Virus record (IMG/VR): IMGVR_UViG_3300025632_000015
Span: 1 to 61,529 of that record
Strand: one strand, 5' to 3'
Length of the DNA: 61,529 nucleotides
Origin: a virus
In this document: positions 36,009 to 45,775 of the stretch, in pieces
Numbering within the stretch: the stretch's first letter is position 1
Layout: each line of letters begins with the position of its first letter
The notes under the pieces: model-generated
Databases searched by the model: none
The model's input: only the letters and a program-made list of their open reading frames with translations
Told to the model about the DNA's origin: nothing
Translations under genes and position numbers: made by a program

Positions 36009-37046
36009 ATGGGATATATGACAGCACCCCCAGCATTAGCCGACATAGATGGCGATGGCAGTATAGATGGCGTCTTGCGTCGAATAAAAGATGGTACTGG
36101 CTTAACAATGAGCCTTAGTCAGAATATTCTAACAATAGGAACATCCGGTGGAGTTGTTCAGTATTCAGATGGTGTGCCTTCCAATAGTAACGGTGAGGAT
36201 ACTGACATCAATATAGATTACACTAACGGTGACATATATCGTAAAGTATCCGGCGCTTGGTCTTTGTTTGAAACAATTCCCTCGGTTAAAAGATCCCGTA
36301 CATTCGTGTCGACCTACAATGTTTCTACTTGGGGTGGCGGAAAGTTTGGATTAAACTCTGGAAAGTATTATTTTTACAAAACAAGTTTTCCAGGCTGTAC
36401 AACAGTAGCACACGCAGAGGCTTATTTGGCAACAACTAGTTTTACAGTAGGTACAAGATTTATCTTTCAACGACTAGATGACCTAGACAGTATAGCAGTG
36501 TATAGAGTTACAAACTCAACTATATACACCAACGGTGATGCAGGTTACGATCATGGAACGGTTGGAACAGAACATATTGCTTTAAAATTAACAAAAGAAT
36601 CTGGAGATGATTTTAGTGCGGATGCAAAATACACTATTGCAACGACCATTCCTTTGAACTTCCTTTTCGACTCTAGCGGTAACGCTACAATATCTGCCGA
36701 CTTAACTATAAAAGAGATTATACTCACTACAGCAGCAAGTTCTACTAGCAACACTAACATAACCACAATAGACGAATGGGCTGTTGCAACTTACCGCAGC
36801 GCAAAATATGAATACCATATATCAGATACCGGTGCAGACCCAGATGAATACCAAACTGGGGAAATTATGGTAATACATGACGGTTCTAACACAAAAAATA
36901 ACTCCTATGGGGTAATCTTTACAGGCACCGCTGCACTAGGAACATTCAGTACAGACGTATCGTCAGGAAACTGTCGGCTCAGATTTACGGCAGCAAATAC
37001 AAATGCAATGACAATCAAAGTAGCAAGAAAAGCAATCAAGGTGTGA
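36009..37046 (+). CDS. Fibre-like protein with shared C-terminal domain
   Basis: 345 residues. The first 25 residues include a short acidic Gly motif (DIDGDGSIDG), followed by strands typical of fibre head domains. The last 100 residues (from about DEWAVATYRSAKYEY to KVARKAI) align in spacing with the end of the next gene product (from DTWDASVYTAVKYLL to VRVVAQRI). I read this as a shared C-terminal fibre domain. The stop overlaps a TGATAA-ATG junction with the next gene. Confidence 0.6.
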   Translation: MGYMTAPPALADIDGDGSIDGVLRRIKDGTGLTMSLSQNILTIGTSGGVVQYSDGVPSNSNGEDTDINIDYTNGDIYRKVSGAWSLFETIPSVKRSRTFVSTYNVSTWGGGKFGLNSGKYYFYKTSFPGCTTVAHAEAYLATTSFTVGTRFIFQRLDDLDSIAVYRVTNSTIYTNGDAGYDHGTVGTEHIALKLTKESGDDFSADAKYTIATTIPLNFLFDSSGNATISADLTIKEIILTTAASSTSNTNITTIDEWAVATYRSAKYEYHISDTGADPDEYQTGEIMVIHDGSNTKNNSYGVIFTGTAALGTFSTDVSSGNCRLRFTAANTNAMTIKVARKAIKV

Positions 37047-37049
37047 TAA

Positions 37050-39425
37050 ATGGCAAACGAATTCCGTGTAAAGAATGGTCTTATTGTCGATGAAACATCT
37101 TCTGGTGCTGGTGTTCTTACGATTGCCGACGGTGATATTGCTAACGACGATGGTTCTATCGCAATAACAGTTGTTGATGGCCAGTCCGTAACGATAGGTA
37201 AAGAAGGCGATCACGCTAACATCATTGTCACTCCTCATGGTACTGCTGGAAGCGAATTAATTACCCTATTGAATACATCAGGTACCGATGCTGCCGCAAT
37301 TAAATTGAATGCTGTAGCAGGTGGAATAGATGTTGACGCGGTAAAAGGTCTAACCTTAACAAATGCCTCTGCTGCTGGGGGAGATGACATCACTATTCAA
37401 CAAACAGGTGGCAACGATTCTTCAATCCACATATTAGCAGCAGGAACAGGTACAGATGCGATCAATATTTCTGCCACTGCTGGAGATATGCTAATTGGTA
37501 CGGCCTTACTCAATGCTAAGACTCTGAAAATCGGACCTGCTTCAGCTACGCAAATGATTTTCGCACCACACGGTACTGCTGGAAGCGAGAAGATAACTTT
37601 AACTAACACATCAGGGACTGGTTCAGACGCAATTAAAATCGAGTCTACAGCGGGTGGTATGACACTGACCACAACGACCAATGGAGTCACTATTAATGGT
37701 GGTGGTTTGTATCTTAAAGAACAATCTGCTGCTGCTGCCGACAGAACCTCTTTCGGACAATTGTGGGTTGACGATGCGGAGCCCAACGAATTATACTTTA
37801 CAAATGATGCAGGAACTGACATTCAATTAACAAGTGGTAATACAACACCAAGTGGACCAATAACCGCATTAAATGATGCTACAGCAAATGAATTAGTCAC
37901 TGTTGGTAGTACGACAACCGAATTAGATGCACAGTCTCTCCTCACTTTCGCTAGTGCTACGCTCAATGTTGGTGCTGCTGGCAACGGTGCTGACCTACTA
38001 CTACACTCTGCTACTGCTGCTCATGTTGGTCTGAAATGGGACCACGATGCCGATACCAATGGGACATTAACTGGTGGGGCAGACGATCACGGTGTTGATT
38101 TCAAATTCTTTGGTGAAACTGCTGGGAAGTATATACAATGGGATATGTCTGGCGACGAACTTGTTTTGGCTTCATCAGCAAAAATCTCTTTCCATGACGC
38201 AGCAGGTGGTGAAAACATTGTTGCTTCGGCAGACGGGCACTTGGAGATTAATGCTGGTACGACTTTGGATATGACCTCTGCCACAATTGACATCAACGGC
38301 ACAACAGAAGTACAAGTTGATACTGCTACATTTGACGTTAATGGAACAACAGCAGTCACTATTGATTGTTCTAACACCACGAATGGAGTAACAATTGGTA
38401 CCGCAACAAGCGGTGTACCGATCACAATAGGTCACGGCACTTCCGAAGTTACAGTAGGAGACAATTTGACTGTTTCAGGTGATTTAATCGTATCAGGAAC
38501 TACTACCACTGTTCATGTCGAAACCACAACGACTTCGAGTGGTGTTATTTTCGAAGGCACTACTGGAGACGGTCACGATGGAACACTCAAGTCAGTTGTT
38601 GCAGGTGCAGATGTAACCTATACGTTACCAAACGTTACTGGTCACGTTGCCTTATTCGCTGCAGATCCAAGCACGACAACAATATCTGCAACCCCGGCAG
38701 AGTTAAATTTACTAGATACTGCTGTTGCAAACACCGTAGTAAACTCCAAAGCAGTTATTTATGGAAGTTCTGGTGAAATAGCAGGAACACTAAGTACTGC
38801 CGCACAAGCCAACATTACTAGCGTTGGTACTCTAGGTTCTTTGACTATTGACGATGTTGCCATTGATGGAAAAGTCATAACAATGACTGGCTCTTCAAGC
38901 GACACCGTAACAATGACAGCAGCAACCAACGGTGAATTTACTCTCGCAACAGTCGATGCCGGCGGTGCAGCAGCCCACATGAACCTAGATGCTGACGGAA
39001 AGATTGTTCTCAACACAGCAGATGACGAACACGTCGTATTCGAACAAGCAGGTGTAGACTTCTTAGCAATCGGACAAGGAACAGTAGCCATAGCAAACAT
39101 TGAAGATTCTGCTGGAGCAACAGTTGTTGATACTTGGGACGCAAGTGTCTACACGGCAGTAAAATATCTGCTAGTAGTCGAAAATGTAACAAACTCCAAT
39201 CAAAGAATGGCCGTAGAGATGTTTGTGATGGGAGATGACGAACCAACCAACTCTGCTGCATACTCTACGACTTATGCTGTTTTATTCGATGCAGAAATTG
39301 GTGTATTCTCAGCAGCAGGAAGAAGCAGTTCTGACTTAATAGACTTAAAATATACACCTACCGCAACAGGCGGTACGGTGAATCATAAAGTAAGGGTGGT
39401 GGCACAAAGAATAGCATCAATATGA
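37050..39425 (+). CDS. Long fibre protein A (MANEFRVKNG N-terminus)
   Basis: 791 residues. The first ten residues MANEFRVKNG are identical to fibre B at 39470, indicating a common attachment to the virion. The shaft is rich in Thr, Gly, Ala, Ser and Asp with repeated beta-helical motifs such as TITNGVTI-like and LTNTSGTGSDAIKI-like units. The C-terminal 110 residues resemble the end of the preceding gene product. This is a typical trimeric fibre for attachment to a host surface. Confidence 0.75.
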   Translation: MANEFRVKNGLIVDETSSGAGVLTIADGDIANDDGSIAITVVDGQSVTIGKEGDHANIIVTPHGTAGSELITLLNTSGTDAAAIKLNAVAGGIDVDAVKGLTLTNASAAGGDDITIQQTGGNDSSIHILAAGTGTDAINISATAGDMLIGTALLNAKTLKIGPASATQMIFAPHGTAGSEKITLTNTSGTGSDAIKIESTAGGMTLTTTTNGVTINGGGLYLKEQSAAAADRTSFGQLWVDDAEPNELYFTNDAGTDIQLTSGNTTPSGPITALNDATANELVTVGSTTTELDAQSLLTFASATLNVGAAGNGADLLLHSATAAHVGLKWDHDADTNGTLTGGADDHGVDFKFFGETAGKYIQWDMSGDELVLASSAKISFHDAAGGENIVASADGHLEINAGTTLDMTSATIDINGTTEVQVDTATFDVNGTTAVTIDCSNTTNGVTIGTATSGVPITIGHGTSEVTVGDNLTVSGDLIVSGTTTTVHVETTTTSSGVIFEGTTGDGHDGTLKSVVAGADVTYTLPNVTGHVALFAADPSTTTISATPAELNLLDTAVANTVVNSKAVIYGSSGEIAGTLSTAAQANITSVGTLGSLTIDDVAIDGKVITMTGSSSDTVTMTAATNGEFTLATVDAGGAAAHMNLDADGKIVLNTADDEHVVFEQAGVDFLAIGQGTVAIANIEDSAGATVVDTWDASVYTAVKYLLVVENVTNSNQRMAVEMFVMGDDEPTNSAAYSTTYAVLFDAEIGVFSAAGRSSSDLIDLKYTPTATGGTVNHKVRVVAQRIASI

Positions 39426-39469
39426 TGTTAATGTGTTAAAACCCTTGCACTGGGGAAAGTGAACCGTGC

Positions 39470-42400
39470 ATGGCGAATGAATTTAGAGTAAAAAACGGCA
39501 TAATTGTCTCGAGCATTGCAACCGAGTCTGGAAACTTTACGATTGATTCTGCAGCAGACATAGTATTAGATGCAGGAGGCACAGACATCATCTTTGCCAA
39601 TGCTGGAACTAATTTCGGTAAAATACATGACAGCAGTAGCTCACTCCGTATCAAAGTAATTGTAGCAGATGATGACTTCGTTGTCGCTGGAAATGATAGT
39701 GATGGGGAGTCAAACTTCGACGCATTTAAACTCGATATGTCAGCCGCAGGAGCAGCAACCTTTTCTGGAGGTATAGCCCAAGCAGGAACAATTTCCGCAG
39801 GAACATGGAATGGCGGAGTAATCGCTTCTGCTTACTTAGATGCAGACACAGCACAGCTTTCGGGTACACAAACCTTTACCGGTAATAAAACATTTACTGG
39901 TACAGTGACAGTCGGTGCTGATGACACAGGTAAAGATGTAAAGTTCTTCGGTGCTACGTCTGGTTCGTATATGCTATGGGACGAATCAACTGATGATTTG
40001 ATTCTAGGCGGCGCGGCTAAATTAGGAATAGGTACTGCAAGTCCTTCAAGTGAATTAGAAGTCGCAGGTAATACAACAGGCAATGTGCAAATTACCATAG
40101 ACAATGACAATACGGCAGGTTTGGGTACTTTTGCACTACAAGAAGATGGTTCAACTACTGGAATATTCCAATATAGAGGAAGCACTAATGGAACTTTACC
40201 TAATACAGTTCGTGTAGGCTCTAATGTTGCAGGTGGTAGTCTTGCTTTTACTTATGCAGGTGGTACTACTGGAATGTATATCAAAGGTAGTGATGGTAAT
40301 GTTGGAATAGGTATTACTGCCCCATTGTTCCCACTTCATCTTAAATACACAGATAACAGGACTGACCCACAAGGTAGTAATTCATCTTCCGGTGCAGGTG
40401 CTATTGGGGCTAATGCTCAAGGCGGTGGATTATATATTGAGAATGCCTCAACAACAGACGGCTCTTTTGCAGGTATCACATTCAGAACTGATACTGCTGA
40501 TGGTAGGATTGCCTATCAATCAACAGGTTCAAGTCTTATCAATGAAGGGCAGATGTCTTTCTATTGTGATGCTAACGATACGGGTGGTCAACAATTAGTA
40601 TTGGAAGAAGTTCTAAGATTAACAGGTGGGGGTTCGGGTGCGGCCCAAGCATACAATAGTGCGTACGTCAATGGTAGGCTTGGAATAGGCACTAGCACTC
40701 CTTCTTCTCTACTACATATTCACGGAGATATGGCTGATGGCAAGCAAGGCATACTGATAACAAGAGATGATACTAGCACTGCCGACACTAATCTTCTTGG
40801 GGCGATTGGTTTTGATTCAAGTGACGGTAATATCCCTAGTAAAGCAACAGAGGCATCTGCGGGTATAGCGGCTTATGCTGCTGAAGACCACGGAACAGGA
40901 GATAAAGGTGGAGACTTAGTATTCTTTACTTCACCTATTGACCAAAATGATGATACTGACGCTCTTGAGAGAATGCGTATTGATTCACAAGGTAATGTCG
41001 GAATAGGCACTACGAGTCCTGCCGCGCAACTCCATGTGGGTTCAACCGCATATGAATTGTCAAGCGGGGCTTACTTGACAGGTAGCCATCAACGAACCGC
41101 AAAGATGGTCATCCATGCCGATGATGCAAACACGGATTGGGATGAGCAAGAAATCGGTCTTGCCCTGCATAACGAAGATCCCACCAATAACAACTGGTCG
41201 CCTCATATTGCATTCACCACTCACGAGGATGATGATGGCAACCCTGCTAATGCAAATCCGGTAGCCGTAGCCGCCATCTCAGCCACATACAACACTAGAG
41301 TAGCAAACGGATGGGCTAAGGGAGACTTGGTTTTCTTCACTAACAATGCTGGCTCAGGTAATGCTGAAAGATTGAGGATTACAGGAGCAGGTAATGTTGG
41401 AATAGGTACTGCAACCCCTTCTACTGCATTACAAGTTAGTGGTACTGTAACTGCTACTGCATTTGCGGGTGCTTTAACTGGAAATGTAACAGGAAATGTT
41501 AGTGGTAGTGCGGCAACTGCGACTACGGCTACAAATGCTAATCAAGTAAATGCTACTAATGATAGAGATTTAGCCCCCGAAGATTTAGATTATGCTAACG
41601 ATTTCCAAGTGTTCTTTACTTCTAAGGAAGGATTAGAAGATGGCTCAACAAATGGTAGCAACTACATGGATGCTATTGTCCTGAACACATGGTCTGATGC
41701 ATCCGGGCATGATGCAAACGTGCTTGCTTTCGATAAAAGCACTATGGCAATCTATCATTATCAAGCAGACCAAGCCGCAACCAATTGGGGAACTGCAAAA
41801 CAAATAGCATATACAGATAGTGATAGTACAGGTACTGCGACCACTGTCACAGTATCCAACAGTACTGCAAATACAAACTTCCCAGTAGTATTCCATGATG
41901 AGTCTGATGGATTATTAGATGATACAGGAGCATTAAGATATAATCCCAGCACAGGAACTTTACTTGTTCCAAATTTAAGTGTTGCAGGGACCACGACTCA
42001 GGTGGATACGGTCACTATGCAGGCTCAGAACGCCGTAGTCTTTGAAGGTGCAACTCCTGATGCTCATGAAACTACCTTAACTATTACAGATCCAACTGCT
42101 GATAGAACAATTACTTTACCCAATGCTAGTGGAACAGTAGCAGTATCAGCAGGAACAGGAATAGATTTATCTGCGGCAGGTGCAGTTAGTGTAGATGTAT
42201 CTGACTTTATGACTAATGGTGCTAACAACAGAGTTGTTACCGCTACCGGCACAGATGCTATGAATGCAGAAGCGAATTTAACTTTCGATGGTTCTGCCCT
42301 ACAAGTCACAGGAACAATGACAGTAGGAGTAGACGATACAGGACATGACGTAAAGTTCTTCGGTGCAACTTCAGGTGTACATATGGAATGGGATCAATCA

Positions 42401-43459
42401 GCAGATAAATTAAATGTTACTGGTGCAACTTACGATACTTCCATTACTAATGGTGTTATTCAACTTGGGGCAATAGGAAACATAAGTGGTGCTTCTAGTT
42501 CTATTCTGTCAATTAATTCATTAGGTTCGGTTGACATTAATTTAGATACAAATGCTAATGATACAGGTAGTATCTTTAGAATAAAAGAAGATAGTGATGT
42601 TTTCTTTCATATGGACAATGATGGTAATGTCGGAATAGGATATACAACCCTTGCCGAGAAACTGCAAGTAGCAGGTAATATCCGAGTCAATAACAATGGT
42701 TCATTAAAGGCGAATGGTAGTGGCTATCTAATACTTGGAAATACTAGTGAAGGTGTTATTAAAGTTCATGGAGATTCAGGTTCATCTATTATAGAAGGTC
42801 ATGGTAACTCCTTAGTTTTACAAACAGTACGTGATAATGACGATATTATATTCAAAGTAAACGATGGTGGCACTGATTCAGATGCTACTGTTGTTGAAGC
42901 CATGAGAATAGTAGGTTCGGATGGTAATGTAGGAATAGGTACTACAAGTCCTGGTTTCCCGTTAGACGTTAATGGTTGGATTGCAACTGCAAATGGAATT
43001 GTCCACACAGGAGATACTAACAACACTATTCAATTTGATACTGATATTCAGAAATTCAACACCGCAGGAACCACAAGACTGACAATTGCGGCTAATGGTA
43101 CAGTTACAGTAGCAGGTGCATTCTTAGCCGCTACTAAATCATTCCTTATTCCTCACCCAACTAAGGAAGGAAAAACCTTGGAACATGGTTCTCTTGAAGG
43201 GCCAGAACATGGTGTATATATTAGAGGAACATTAGAAGGTAATAGTGTAATTGAACTACCCGATTATTGGTTAGGATTAGTAGATGAAGATACTATAACA
43301 GTACAACTTACTGGTAAAGGTAGATTCCAAAGATTATATGTTGATAAGATAGAAGATAATAAAGTGTATGTTGAAAATGAAAAGATGCATGATATTAACT
43401 GTTATTATTTCATACAAGCAGAAAGAAAAGATGTGGACAAACTGGTGGTGGAATACTAA
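39470..43459 (+). CDS. Long fibre protein B with repeated NVGIGTTSP motifs
   Basis: 1329 residues. It shares its MANEFRVKNG start with fibre A. The body carries many GNVGIGTTSP-like units (for example near 41000, 41395 and 42925), each followed by a short strand such as LHV or LDV, a pattern well known in marine phage tail fibres. The C-terminal 110 residues (starting near KSFLIPHPTKEGKTLEHG, then EGPEHGVYIRG and ELPDYW) are a domain found at the ends of many phage fibres, where it probably helps trimer assembly. Host attachment is the clear role. Confidence 0.8.
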   Translation: MANEFRVKNGIIVSSIATESGNFTIDSAADIVLDAGGTDIIFANAGTNFGKIHDSSSSLRIKVIVADDDFVVAGNDSDGESNFDAFKLDMSAAGAATFSGGIAQAGTISAGTWNGGVIASAYLDADTAQLSGTQTFTGNKTFTGTVTVGADDTGKDVKFFGATSGSYMLWDESTDDLILGGAAKLGIGTASPSSELEVAGNTTGNVQITIDNDNTAGLGTFALQEDGSTTGIFQYRGSTNGTLPNTVRVGSNVAGGSLAFTYAGGTTGMYIKGSDGNVGIGITAPLFPLHLKYTDNRTDPQGSNSSSGAGAIGANAQGGGLYIENASTTDGSFAGITFRTDTADGRIAYQSTGSSLINEGQMSFYCDANDTGGQQLVLEEVLRLTGGGSGAAQAYNSAYVNGRLGIGTSTPSSLLHIHGDMADGKQGILITRDDTSTADTNLLGAIGFDSSDGNIPSKATEASAGIAAYAAEDHGTGDKGGDLVFFTSPIDQNDDTDALERMRIDSQGNVGIGTTSPAAQLHVGSTAYELSSGAYLTGSHQRTAKMVIHADDANTDWDEQEIGLALHNEDPTNNNWSPHIAFTTHEDDDGNPANANPVAVAAISATYNTRVANGWAKGDLVFFTNNAGSGNAERLRITGAGNVGIGTATPSTALQVSGTVTATAFAGALTGNVTGNVSGSAATATTATNANQVNATNDRDLAPEDLDYANDFQVFFTSKEGLEDGSTNGSNYMDAIVLNTWSDASGHDANVLAFDKSTMAIYHYQADQAATNWGTAKQIAYTDSDSTGTATTVTVSNSTANTNFPVVFHDESDGLLDDTGALRYNPSTGTLLVPNLSVAGTTTQVDTVTMQAQNAVVFEGATPDAHETTLTITDPTADRTITLPNASGTVAVSAGTGIDLSAAGAVSVDVSDFMTNGANNRVVTATGTDAMNAEANLTFDGSALQVTGTMTVGVDDTGHDVKFFGATSGVHMEWDQSADKLNVTGATYDTSITNGVIQLGAIGNISGASSSILSINSLGSVDINLDTNANDTGSIFRIKEDSDVFFHMDNDGNVGIGYTTLAEKLQVAGNIRVNNNGSLKANGSGYLILGNTSEGVIKVHGDSGSSIIEGHGNSLVLQTVRDNDDIIFKVNDGGTDSDATVVEAMRIVGSDGNVGIGTTSPGFPLDVNGWIATANGIVHTGDTNNTIQFDTDIQKFNTAGTTRLTIAANGTVTVAGAFLAATKSFLIPHPTKEGKTLEHGSLEGPEHGVYIRGTLEGNSVIELPDYWLGLVDEDTITVQLTGKGRFQRLYVDKIEDNKVYVENEKMHDINCYYFIQAERKDVDKLVVEY

Positions 43460-44214
43460 TGCACTATGGGCCAAAAGTAGTAACAGATTCTCTTATCTTT
43501 AGCTTTGATGCGGGTAATGCAAAGTGTACTGATGCTGATGATGAAGTAACAAGTATGAGAGATAGTGCTATTGTTTCTCATTCTTCTAGGGAAGATAGAG
43601 CAATTACAGGTGCAGGAACAACTGCATCTTTTTCCTTTCCTACAGATACAGGAGCAGTTAAAACAATTGATTTAGGAATAACAGGAAGAAATAGCAGTAC
43701 AGATGCTACTAATTTTGATAATAGATTGGGCTTAGATGATGATATTCTATTTGCTGATGAAGATGCTTGGTCTTGTGAGTTTTGGGCTAAGCCAAGGGCT
43801 GATGCAGTTCACACATTTCTTAGTTTGGCAGGTAGAGGAGCGACAAGTCCGTGGTTCATTTGGCAACATGGTTCTTCAACGTTCTATCCTAGATTCAGAG
43901 ATAATGATGGAGACTATCTAAGAGATAGTTCTAACACTAATTGTTCCGACCCTGATGATTGGCATCAACTTGTATTTACTGCTGATACTAGTAGAAACAT
44001 ATCCTTCTACAAAGATGGGGCTTTATTAGGTGGTTCTGTACAAAGTACCGATACGGCATTAAGAATAAACAGACTCATGGCAGGATATAGTTCTAGTACT
44101 TCTAGATATGGATTTCAAGGTAGTATGCTTTGTGCTAGAGTATATTCTAAAACACTATCTGCCGCAGAAATTTTACAAAATTTTAATGCAACAAGAGGGA
44201 GAGTTGGAATATGA
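43459..44214 (+). CDS. LamG/concanavalin-like adhesin 1
   Basis: 251 residues; the ATG overlaps the previous TAA. DSLIFSFDAGNAKC near the start, WSCEFWAKP, a DDWHQLVFTAD strand and KDGALLGG mark a LamG-type jelly roll. The end YSKTLSAAEILQNFNATRG is characteristic of such proteins in marine viruses. It is the first of three tandem paralogues and presumably binds surface glycans or proteins. Its codons are more AT-rich than those of the third copy. Confidence 0.75.
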   Translation: MHYGPKVVTDSLIFSFDAGNAKCTDADDEVTSMRDSAIVSHSSREDRAITGAGTTASFSFPTDTGAVKTIDLGITGRNSSTDATNFDNRLGLDDDILFADEDAWSCEFWAKPRADAVHTFLSLAGRGATSPWFIWQHGSSTFYPRFRDNDGDYLRDSSNTNCSDPDDWHQLVFTADTSRNISFYKDGALLGGSVQSTDTALRINRLMAGYSSSTSRYGFQGSMLCARVYSKTLSAAEILQNFNATRGRVGI

Positions 44215-44342
44215 AGTATGAGATAAATGGTAAAGAATATTCTATAAGGCAATTAAATAATATACTTTCAGGTATTGGTAAACATGTTACAGTTGAATTA
44301 CAAACTGCCGCTTTAGATATAATGGAATCATTGGAGGAATAA
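44211..44342 (+). CDS. Small protein (43 residues) between adhesin genes
   Basis: The frame starts with ATG overlapping the previous TGA (ATGA) and ends two bases before the next ATG. Its last codons (GGAGGAATAA) provide the ribosome site of adhesin 2. The product reads as strand then two helices (INGKEYSIRQLNNIL, VELQTAALDIMESL). Perfect fit between coupled genes supports translation. Possibly a small chaperone or regulator for the adhesins; unknown. Confidence 0.6.
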   Translation: MKYEINGKEYSIRQLNNILSGIGKHVTVELQTAALDIMESLEE

Positions 44343-44344
44343 AT

Positions 44345-45061
44345 ATGGGATTCCACAATGGTGCTAGAGTCGTTGACGATGGTTTGGTTTTCGCTTTGGA
44401 TGCGGGTAATTCCAAGTGCTTCACAAGCGGAGACACTACCGCTACTTGTTTGGTGAGTGGAAGCTCTGTTACAGGTGCTAGTGGCTCTCCCGGTAGTGGA
44501 GCGCACACACCCAACACAGCGAACTTCCCTGCTTACTCTAGCGACAAAGGTGGAGTCTTCAATTTTGCAAATGGCAGAGGAATGAACATAGAGGATGACT
44601 TAGGGGCGCATTCAGCCGTTTCGTGGTGTCTGTGGTTCAACAAGAACAACGGAAGCACCCACTACTTCTTCGATTGTAGGGCTGATGGTGGAGATTGGCA
44701 GTTGTCCAACTATCAAAATAGAAGCATCAATTGGGGAAGTGAAATAGAATACAATCCCGGTGGAACCGCAGGTGATTCTGATTATGTGGCACAACCAACA
44801 ATGTTTGGAGATGTGTGGAACTACCTAGTGGTAACTTCTGATTCAAATGGTGGTAAAATGTATCTTAATGGCGCGGAAGTCTCATTGACTCAATCTTCTT
44901 CTACAAGTGAAACATTTGGCAGGAACATGAGAATAGGAACAAGATACACGACTACAGGCCAATGGACAGGTTACATGGGTTGCATCCAACTATACAAGAA
45001 GGTTCTATCTGCGGCAGAAGTGTTACAGAACTATAATGCACAAAAGGGGAGGTTCGTCTGA
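44345..45061 (+). CDS. LamG/concanavalin-like adhesin 2
   Basis: 238 residues with GGAGGAAT before the ATG. The same plan as adhesin 1: DGLVFALDAGNSKCF at the start, SWCLWFNK, WNYLVVTSD and GGKMYLNGAEV in the middle, and YKKVLSAAEVLQNYNAQKG at the end. Sequence identity to the other two copies is moderate, so the set is not a very recent duplication. The last A of its TGA-ATG junction couples it to adhesin 3. Confidence 0.75.
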   Translation: MGFHNGARVVDDGLVFALDAGNSKCFTSGDTTATCLVSGSSVTGASGSPGSGAHTPNTANFPAYSSDKGGVFNFANGRGMNIEDDLGAHSAVSWCLWFNKNNGSTHYFFDCRADGGDWQLSNYQNRSINWGSEIEYNPGGTAGDSDYVAQPTMFGDVWNYLVVTSDSNGGKMYLNGAEVSLTQSSSTSETFGRNMRIGTRYTTTGQWTGYMGCIQLYKKVLSAAEVLQNYNAQKGRFV

Positions 45062-45774
45062 TGGGTGTAGCAGGTGGTCCCACAATCTCACAAAGTGGGT
45101 TGCAATTAACTTTAGATGCCTCTAATTCAAAGTCATATGGTGGTAGTGGAACAACTTGGTCAGATGTGAGTGGTAATGGCAGGGACTTCACCTTCACCGC
45201 CACACCGACTTACAACTCCAGCAACGCCGCTTCTTCTTTCGACACCATCAGGGCCAATGGGCCTAACGCAGATACATTTGGAATAACGTCTTCTTCCGGT
45301 TATACCATAATATTAGTCGCATTGCAGGACGCCCTCAACAACGAGTCGGCATTCAAGTTCCCTATGGGCGATGGTGCTGGAACTGATGCTAGGGGAATAT
45401 TCGCTCACTGCTCTTGGGGTAATGGTGTAGTCTATTTTGACACGAATGGTTCGACTTCTACGGGTTCTGGCGGGGGTAGGGTGAATACCAGTGGAGATGG
45501 CAACTTCGGCACCGATGATATAACCCACTATGCCTTCACTAAATCAAGTAACGGAGCCACGCAGACCATCTACAAGGATGGGGCAAGTGTCTCTCAAGGT
45601 ACTAACCGTGGTAGTGCGGCAACATTGAGCGCACACCCAGTAACCTTCGGCGGCGATGAGCAATACCTAGATGGATGGGATGCCAAAATGCACTACATAC
45701 TGGTTTACAATCGAGAACTGACCGCAGCAGAGGTTAAACAAATATATGAAAGTATGCGAGGGAGGCTTGACTAA
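45061..45774 (+). CDS. LamG/concanavalin-like adhesin 3
   Basis: 237 residues. Starts with TISQSGLQLTLDASNSKS and TTWSDVSGNGRDF, the classical opening of marine viral LamG proteins, and ends YNRELTAAEVKQIYESMRG. The ATG overlaps the previous stop. From about 45180 the coding sequence becomes richer in C and G at third positions than adhesin 1, and this continues into the next gene, suggesting mosaic exchange with another source. Confidence 0.75.
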   Translation: MGVAGGPTISQSGLQLTLDASNSKSYGGSGTTWSDVSGNGRDFTFTATPTYNSSNAASSFDTIRANGPNADTFGITSSSGYTIILVALQDALNNESAFKFPMGDGAGTDARGIFAHCSWGNGVVYFDTNGSTSTGSGGGRVNTSGDGNFGTDDITHYAFTKSSNGATQTIYKDGASVSQGTNRGSAATLSAHPVTFGGDEQYLDGWDAKMHYILVYNRELTAAEVKQIYESMRGRLD

Positions 45775-45775
45775 G

